From assembly GCA_016715245.1 (NCBI GenBank), contig JADKAS010000005.1, positions 135,793 to 199,792 of the forward strand: 64,000 nt of DNA, in the 5' to 3' direction. Under the pieces are notes generated by a model. That model saw nothing but the letters and a program-made list of their open reading frames with translations, did no database searches and was not told the DNA's origin. This stretch comes from Saprospiraceae bacterium (GTDB taxonomy: Bacteria > Bacteroidota > Bacteroidia > Chitinophagales > Saprospiraceae). This document shows, piece after piece, positions 58,954-64,000 of this stretch. The first letter of the stretch is position 1. Every line of letters starts with the position of its first letter. A program made the position numbers and the translations under genes.

Positions 58954-59234
58954 AACTTTGCTATTTTATCAATTACAATTATTAATACAAATGAAAACAT
59001 TGAAAATATTCCCTTATTTAGCTTAGGGCAAAGAGTTTTGGTCAAATAGTTAATTCCAATATTGCCTGTATTATCTGTAAAATATTTTTTAATTATTAAA
59101 GATTCACAATATCCAAATTCAATTTTATTCCATGACCGTTTTACATCACCCCAAATTGAAGCTTTGTGTTTTGTAACTTTAGTGAAATGTTCCTTTATGA
59201 TTTTTTCTTTTTGATTGATTACTTTAAATTCCAT
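58950..59234 (-). CDS. Hypothetical small protein with C-terminal hydrophobic segment
   Basis: 94 residues: a basic N-terminus (VINQKEKIIKEHFTKVTKHK), a middle with WGDVKRSWNKIEFGYCESLI and a hydrophobic end (IFSMFSFVLIIVIDKI). Overlaps the lipoprotein gene by ATGA, so translation is coupled. Unrecognised. It heads the small-gene cluster 59234-57671. Confidence 0.5.
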   Translation of the reverse strand: MEFKVINQKEKIIKEHFTKVTKHKASIWGDVKRSWNKIEFGYCESLIIKKYFTDNTGNIGINYLTKTLCPKLNKGIFSMFSFVLIIVIDKIAKL

Positions 59235-59269
59235 TAGAAAATTATATTGTTTTTTGAAAAAAATTCAAT

Positions 59270-59416
59270 TTACTCCCCCTCCACAATCTTCCTTTCCTCT
59301 TCCGTCAATCCATACAGGTCGTAGACCATCCGGTCGATCTCCGCTTCTAAAGAAGTGGTGTCGGCAGAAGGTGTAGATATATAAAGTCGGTTTATTGAAA
59401 CTGTATTTGCTTCCAT
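59270..59416 (-). pseudogene. Detached 3' tail of a type IIG restriction-modification gene
   Basis: 48 codons on the minus strand: MEANTVSINRLYISTPSADT, then TSLEAEIDRMVYDLYGLTEE and ERKIVEGE. The latter part is the typical C-terminus of Eco57I-like type IIG proteins and is nearly the same as the tail of the gene at 60279-63881. It lies 16 bp downstream of the TIR gene. It is best read as the leftover 3' end of an older type IIG gene, with an accidental ATG in front. Confidence 0.7.
59301..59369. repeat. Copy 1 of a 69-bp direct repeat (type IIG gene tail)
   Basis: A 42-bp identical core (59301-59342) starts TCCGTCAATCCATACAGGTC and ends GGTCGATCTCC. With a few substitutions the similarity extends to GTGTCGGCAGAA. 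Copy 2 is at 60310-60378, in the same orientation, with the TIR gene between. Confidence 0.9.
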
Positions 59417-59432
59417 AATTTTACAATATAAG

Positions 59433-60276
59433 TTAATTCAATACTCTGTCAGAGATCTCTTTTGCGATTTCCTCAATTGTAAAGTTCGATGTATTTAATG
59501 CTAACATATCAGCTATTATGGGACTAAACTTTAATACTTCGTTTTTGCTTATTTTATGCCATATGGGAAGAATAACTTTTTCTCCATTTACTTCTCTTGC
59601 AAAAAGTCCGTCTAGTTCTCTTTGTGGCCATTCCTTGTTAAAAATGCTTTGATAAAACTACTATTCCATAACGTGAATTTTGAGTCCCTGATCATGGAAC
59701 GTCTTAGACTGTCCCCAACTCTTAATGTAAATTCATCATACCAAACTTTCAATCCATACTCATGTAAGCACTTTACAAAATCTCTAACAAAATCTTCTTT
59801 ATCTTCAGATGCATGTGAAACAAAAACGTCATAATTTGTTTGGTCAATTAGATTTGGTTTTAACACATCAAATGAATGAAGAGATTGAATTTTCTGTTTT
59901 TGCATTTCTCTAGTTATCTGCTGCTGCAAAGACAAAATTTCTTTTTGTTCTTTCTTTGCTTTATCTCTTTCTTTCTGATTTTCCTTTTGTAGTTTGCTTT
60001 GAAGATCAAGTTTCTTTTTTTGCTTATCGGCCAATGATTTTGATTTGGTGCTCCTTTGCTTTTCAAGGTTGCCAATTTCTTCATTTTTCTTGCTAAGTCC
60101 TTTTGATAGCCTATCTGTCTTTTAAAGTCTTTTTCTTTAGCAATTCTATCGAACAAGCTATTAATTTCTTTCCGTTTACGTGTAATGCTCGCATCAATTG
60201 GTTGAATACTCCTTTCAATAGAGTTTATTTCTCTGTCAACATTGGCTATTTCTCTTGCGATACTTTCAATACTCAT
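59433..60276 (-). pseudogene. TIR domain protein with N-terminal coiled coil, frameshifted
   Basis: About 281 residues when three frames are joined. The N-terminus (MSIESIAREIANVDREINSI ... LFDRIAKEKDFKRQIGYQ) and, after a shift near 60095, EIGNLEKQRSTKSKSLADKQ form a long charged coiled coil. The TIR domain follows: YDVFVSHASEDKEDFVRDFV, GLKVWYDEFTLRVGDSLRRS, then a second shift near 59690 into KEWPQRELDGLFAREVNGEK, VILPIWHKISKNEV and a helical end (NFTIEEIAKEISDRVLN). The probable catalytic Glu (WPQRELD) is still encoded. Bacterial TIR proteins often destroy NAD+ in phage defence. It starts 2 bp after the type IIG gene stop, so it is coupled to it. Confidence 0.85.
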
Positions 60277-60278
60277 AA

Positions 60279-63200
60279 TTAATTATTTTCAATGATTTTA
60301 ATTTCCTCCTCCGTCAATCCATACAGGTCGTAGACCATCCGGTCGATCTCCTCTTCTAAGGATGTGGTGTCGGCAGAATTATGGGCTTTCTTTATTTCTA
60401 AAATTTGTTTGCAAAGATTTTCTATTGTTTTCAAAAATTGTTTTGTTGTATTTCGGCATTGGTATAATTTCTAAATGTCCCCTTTTAACTTGTGCCAAAG
60501 CTTCACCAACTTCATTATTAACAATATTTTGGTAAAACCAATTTAACAAATTTGAGTTTAAACAAGCCAAAATCAAATGCTCTGAATATTTTTTGTCAGT
60601 TGAAATTATCGAGTACAGATTATCTCTAACTACAAATTGTCTATCATCAATCGTTGCAATTAATGAACTCCCTGTTTGACGAATAACAATTTTTAAAGGT
60701 GCATCATAATTAGCTGAATATCTTGGTTCAGCAAGCCAATCACCTAAACTAATAAAATAATCATCATTCCAAGTAATTACATATTGGTTTATTAAGCTAC
60801 CACGCAATAAAGGCCTAAGTTTCATCCTTTTATAGATCTGAACATAGGGCTTTTTCTTGCATTGTTTTTTTTCATCCTGCTTGGGATCCCTTTTCCTTTT
60901 TGAAAAGGTTTAGTTCCCTTGAGTTATTTTAGCTATTATATCTAGTTTTAATAATGTAGAAAACTTAAAATCAATTTTGGAGGCGAAGTCAGAAAGATAA
61001 ATATTTACATGCCTTTGATAATTTTCAGCAAGCTCTTTTTTTGCAAATTGATTCTCAATTAAGTTGCCGTTTTTGTCAATGATTTGAACATTCATTAAAC
61101 CTGTTAAATTATTTTTCTTTTCAGCACTTACAATTATCGTATCAACAACCGCTTCTTCAAAAACTGGGAAATTGTATGCTCTTAGATTTTGTATATTAAA
61201 ATAAGAGAAAAGCAGTTTTCTAATATTGGGCGTTTTTAAATTTAACAACCAAGTATTTGGAACGATGAAACATAATTGTGATGTGTCCTTCATTAAATTA
61301 TATGAACGTTCAAAGAATGTCATATAAATATCAAATTGGTAATCGCAAAATTGGAAATTTTTTTTAATAAATAATTTTTCATTATCGCCAAATAATGCTC
61401 CATACGGCGGATTCCCAATCACCACATCAAATCCCACAAAATCCGCCATTATCATTCAGCACTTCCGGAAACTCAAATCGCCATTCAAAAGCATTTTCAT
61501 AAATTTTATTGGCTTTGATGGATTCAATTTCGGCCTCTAGGTTTTTGATTCGTCCTGGATTTTGCTTGCTTTTTTTGATCGACCTCAGGTCTTTTCTTTT
61601 TCTCCATCTCCAAAGAGGGTTTCCTGATTCTGAGGTTGAATAGTTCGCCATTGAGTTTGGAGCGGCGTTTGAGTATTAGGGATCGTCTTTGCCAATCTCG
61701 CTGCGGAAGTCGGACTTTGATCTCGTTGATGAAGCGCTCCATCTCGCGCTTCTTCTCCTTGCTCTCAGCATTGCGGTAAGCAGACACTGCCAGACGGTAA
61801 GAGTCGATCGTCCACTTGCTCTTCTTCAGCAGCACTGACCCAGGTCGGCATCAGATCCAAAACGGCTCACCAACGAATTGCCGCACTTGATATTGATGTC
61901 GATATTGGGCAGGGTCTCAAGCTCGGTGGCATTTTTGTAATAAGCATTTTTCAACAGTTCTATCCAGAGGCGCAGGCGGCAGATCTTGACACTGTTGGGA
62001 TTTATGTCCACACCAAAGAGACAGTTTTCGATGATGCGCTGCTTCTCGTGAAATAGCGTCTCCATGATGCGCTGGCTCTCCCTGCTGCGCGGATTGTATT
62101 CGAAGAGGCCGCCTTCCTCATCGGTGATGATGAGTTCGTCATTGACCACCTCGACGCTGTATTCCTTGAGTCGCTGTCCCTCCCTGTCCTGGAGGATGCG
62201 AAGGTCGTTTTTGACGGAGATCATCTCATTGAGCGCCGAGACGAGGAAGTGTCCGCTACCCACGGCAGGGTCACAGATCTTGATGGCGTTGACGATGTCG
62301 TTGGCCTCGGTGCGGGCTTCGCGACTATTGCCGATCCGGTCGTATATCTGGTCGATGTCCTCACACTGCCACCCCTTACTTTCGTTAAACTTCTGCACGA
62401 CGGCCTTGCGGATCGTCTCGCGGCACATATACATCGTGATGAAGCCGGGCGTGAAGAAGGAGCCGTCCTTGTAGCCGTTGATCTTCTCAAAGATGAGGCC
62501 CAGCACGGAGGCGTTGATGAGGGTTTTGTTGTCCTCCTGTATGTCTTCCGATCCCTCCGAACTGAAGTCGTAGGCATTGAGAAATTCGAAGCGGTAGGAC
62601 AACGTGGTGATTTGGCCGGTCATTTTTTTGCCCTGTTGGTCCTTCAGCACGGTATTGGACAGGATGGGCAGGATCTTTTTCGTCCTTCAGATTGGTGATA
62701 AACAGCGTACCTGCTCGATGTCCGTGGGTTCGAAGAGGGAGCTGTTGAGATAGGGCACCTTTTCAAAGATCCTGACCACATCGGCATTGCGCTCGTCGTG
62801 ACGGCGTGCCAATACCTGAAAAAACAGGCTGTTGAGGTCGTCGAAGTTTTTGATCTTGTCCATATTGAGAAAGGCGTACGACTTATCCCCCTTATGGTAG
62901 GAGATCAGCTGCGCCTCCAGGAGCTTCAGAAACAAAATACGGTTGATCCACGTGATAGTCAGTTCCAGCGCGACGTTGAAGAGGCGTTCTTGCGTATTGG
63001 CGCCAAACTGCCGGGCCGCGCTCTACCTGCTTAACTTATCGAGACTTTCCAACTGGATGATGGCGTCCTCGAGAAAACTACCGGAATGTCTTTCTCCGGG
63101 TTTGTGCCGTCCAGATGATTTTTTGCCGCCTTCCTTGGTCTCTGTGAGGCCGATGATGTGGAGGAGTTCGCTGTAGAATCGTTTGTCGAGGCTATTGCTG

Positions 63201-63881
63201 TCGTTGGCAAAGATTGTCGCAGTAAATGAAAAAGGCGACAACAATTTTTTGCAGCGCGATGAGCCTTTTGTCGTCCGCTTTGTCCGCATTGCGGAGTTCC
63301 GTTTGTCGTACTCTCTTGATGTCAAAATGTGCATGGTATTTCCTCACAATCGGATTATCGATAAAGGTTTTGGCGATTTCTTTGGCAAAAAAGCGTAAGG
63401 ATCCCTGAGGACCTTTTGCCATCACGACAATCTTCGTAGTCTCTTACAAATTTTTTATTCTGGTAGAACAATTTGTCAAATATGCTGGCATCAAAGATAC
63501 CATTCATATAAGCATTGGTGGCGACTCGGGGGGTATTTTGACATCGATGTTTTTGGCATCTACCCGTTCGCGGAGATAATACAGCACCAGTTCGTGGAGC
63601 TGACTCGGTTTTCGGGAGACCTTGGTCGGGAGATATCCTTCCTATCGTTCTTTATTAAGTTGGTCGTTCTGATTTCGAGGATAACTCCGACGGAAGAAGT
63701 ATTGTGGGCTTCGGTATGGATGACGAGATCCTGACTGACCTTTGGTGATGACTTCGTTTTTACCCGCTGTAATAAGTGTTGAGCAGAAAGTCACGAACGT
63801 GGTATCTTCTGATTTTCTTCGCTTTTCAGATTCGTTGATTTTATCTATAAGCGTGATGAGGTTGGCTTTAAAAAGATCCAT
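60279..63881 (-). pseudogene. Type IIG restriction-modification protein (Eco57I-like), many frameshifts and stops
   Basis: Reassembled from at least eight pieces (~1200 residues). N-terminus from about ATG 63881 (MDLFKANLITLIDKINESE; start uncertain), nuclease region with DLVIHTEAHNTSSVGVILEI (PD-(D/E)xK-like), then FANDSNSLDKRFYSELLHII, ITWINRILFLKLLEAQLISY, the methylase core GSFFTPGFITMYMCRETIRK and CDPAVGSGHFLVSALNEM (SAM motif, in the intact piece 62650-61826), VDINPNSVKICRLRLWIELL, catalytic GFDVVIGNPPYG (~61440-61410), then the specificity region (KITQG, LRPLLRGSLINQYVITWNDD, HLEIIPMPKYN) and the tail EEEIDRMVYDLYGLTEEE with TAA at 60279. These enzymes cut and methylate DNA in one chain. 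Single-base deletions and stops are scattered throughout. GC content falls from clearly high before ~61.7 kb to AT-rich after ~61.45 kb. Confidence 0.85.
60310..60378. repeat. Copy 2 of the 69-bp direct repeat (in-frame tail of the type IIG gene)
   Basis: Same 42-bp core as 59301-59342, at 60310-60351. Here it codes the last residues of the type IIG protein in frame (SADTTSLEEEIDRMVYDLYG), ending IKIIENN. Confidence 0.9.
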
Positions 63882-64000
63882 CTCAAGCCCGCAGCGGTTT
63901 CGCACCTTCAGAAAAGCGGCATTGGAGTAATTTTTTGGAGCAACCTTACACAATTTTAGGGCATTACGTGAGTCGTTTAGATTGTAAAGATAAAATAAAA

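Noticed and set aside
62221..62698. Long frames of 118 and 149 codons opposite or out of phase with the methylase core
   Set aside because: They are shadows caused by high GC; the Arg/Ser/Thr-rich and Val/Asp-rich translations have no family features, while the true frame carries the SAM-binding motif.

Overview
The window is low-GC DNA (AT-rich by eye) from a Bacteroidota chromosome. Supporting signs are type IX secretion (T9SS) parts and cargo (PorZ, PorP/SprF, type A and type B C-terminal sorting domains), promoters of the TTG-19/20-TAnnTTTG type, no clear Shine-Dalgarno sequences, and many secreted proteins with SprB-like or PKD-like modules. A Saprospiria/Chitinophagia-like lineage is plausible, but the sequence does not fix the rank.

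Region 1 (1-30.6 kb) is mostly housekeeping: the C-terminus of RNase R, a di-haem cytochrome c peroxidase, dnaN, nadD, porZ, a two-gene kynurenine-pathway operon (ACMSD-like amidohydrolase and kynureninase), a POT peptide transporter, metK, fumC, nadE, a Wzi/RemB-like outer-membrane barrel, two cyclophilin lipoproteins, a polyphosphate-glucokinase-like ROK kinase and a small barrel protein. A 2084-residue T9SS type B cargo is followed by its usual PorP/SprF and OmpA partners, but both partners carry coding lesions.

Region 2 (30.7-47 kb) has a 2195-residue secreted protein with an N-terminal M23 (LytM) domain, SprB-like repeats and a type A sorting domain, and an unknown lipoprotein encoded just upstream. 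A decayed 1.23-kb IS3-family element with a 4-bp target duplication follows. Then come a carboxypeptidase-regulatory-like protein, a frameshifted aldehyde dehydrogenase and a tandem of three secreted amidohydrolase paralogues, two of which lack the metal-binding HxH motif.

Region 3 (47-64 kb) is accessory DNA. A DUF6261-like gene lies between matching palindromes, next to a repeat-rich stretch. A decayed defence island follows: an AbiL-like pair (AAA ATPase and RloB) between partial direct repeats; unknown membrane proteins; a KAP P-loop NTPase joined at its 5' end to an IS remnant; a DUF2971 protein; an AbiU2-like HEPN protein; a cluster of small unknown genes; a coiled-coil TIR protein; and a large Eco57I-like type IIG restriction-modification gene. 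Almost every gene here has single-base indels or in-frame stops, whereas the 6.3-kb and 6.6-kb genes elsewhere are intact. The type IIG gene is a mosaic: a GC-rich nuclease/methylase part joined to an AT-rich specificity part. A TIR gene sits between two copies of the type IIG 3' tail, which suggests that a specificity-plus-TIR block was exchanged into an older gene.

No tRNA, rRNA or CRISPR array was recognised.
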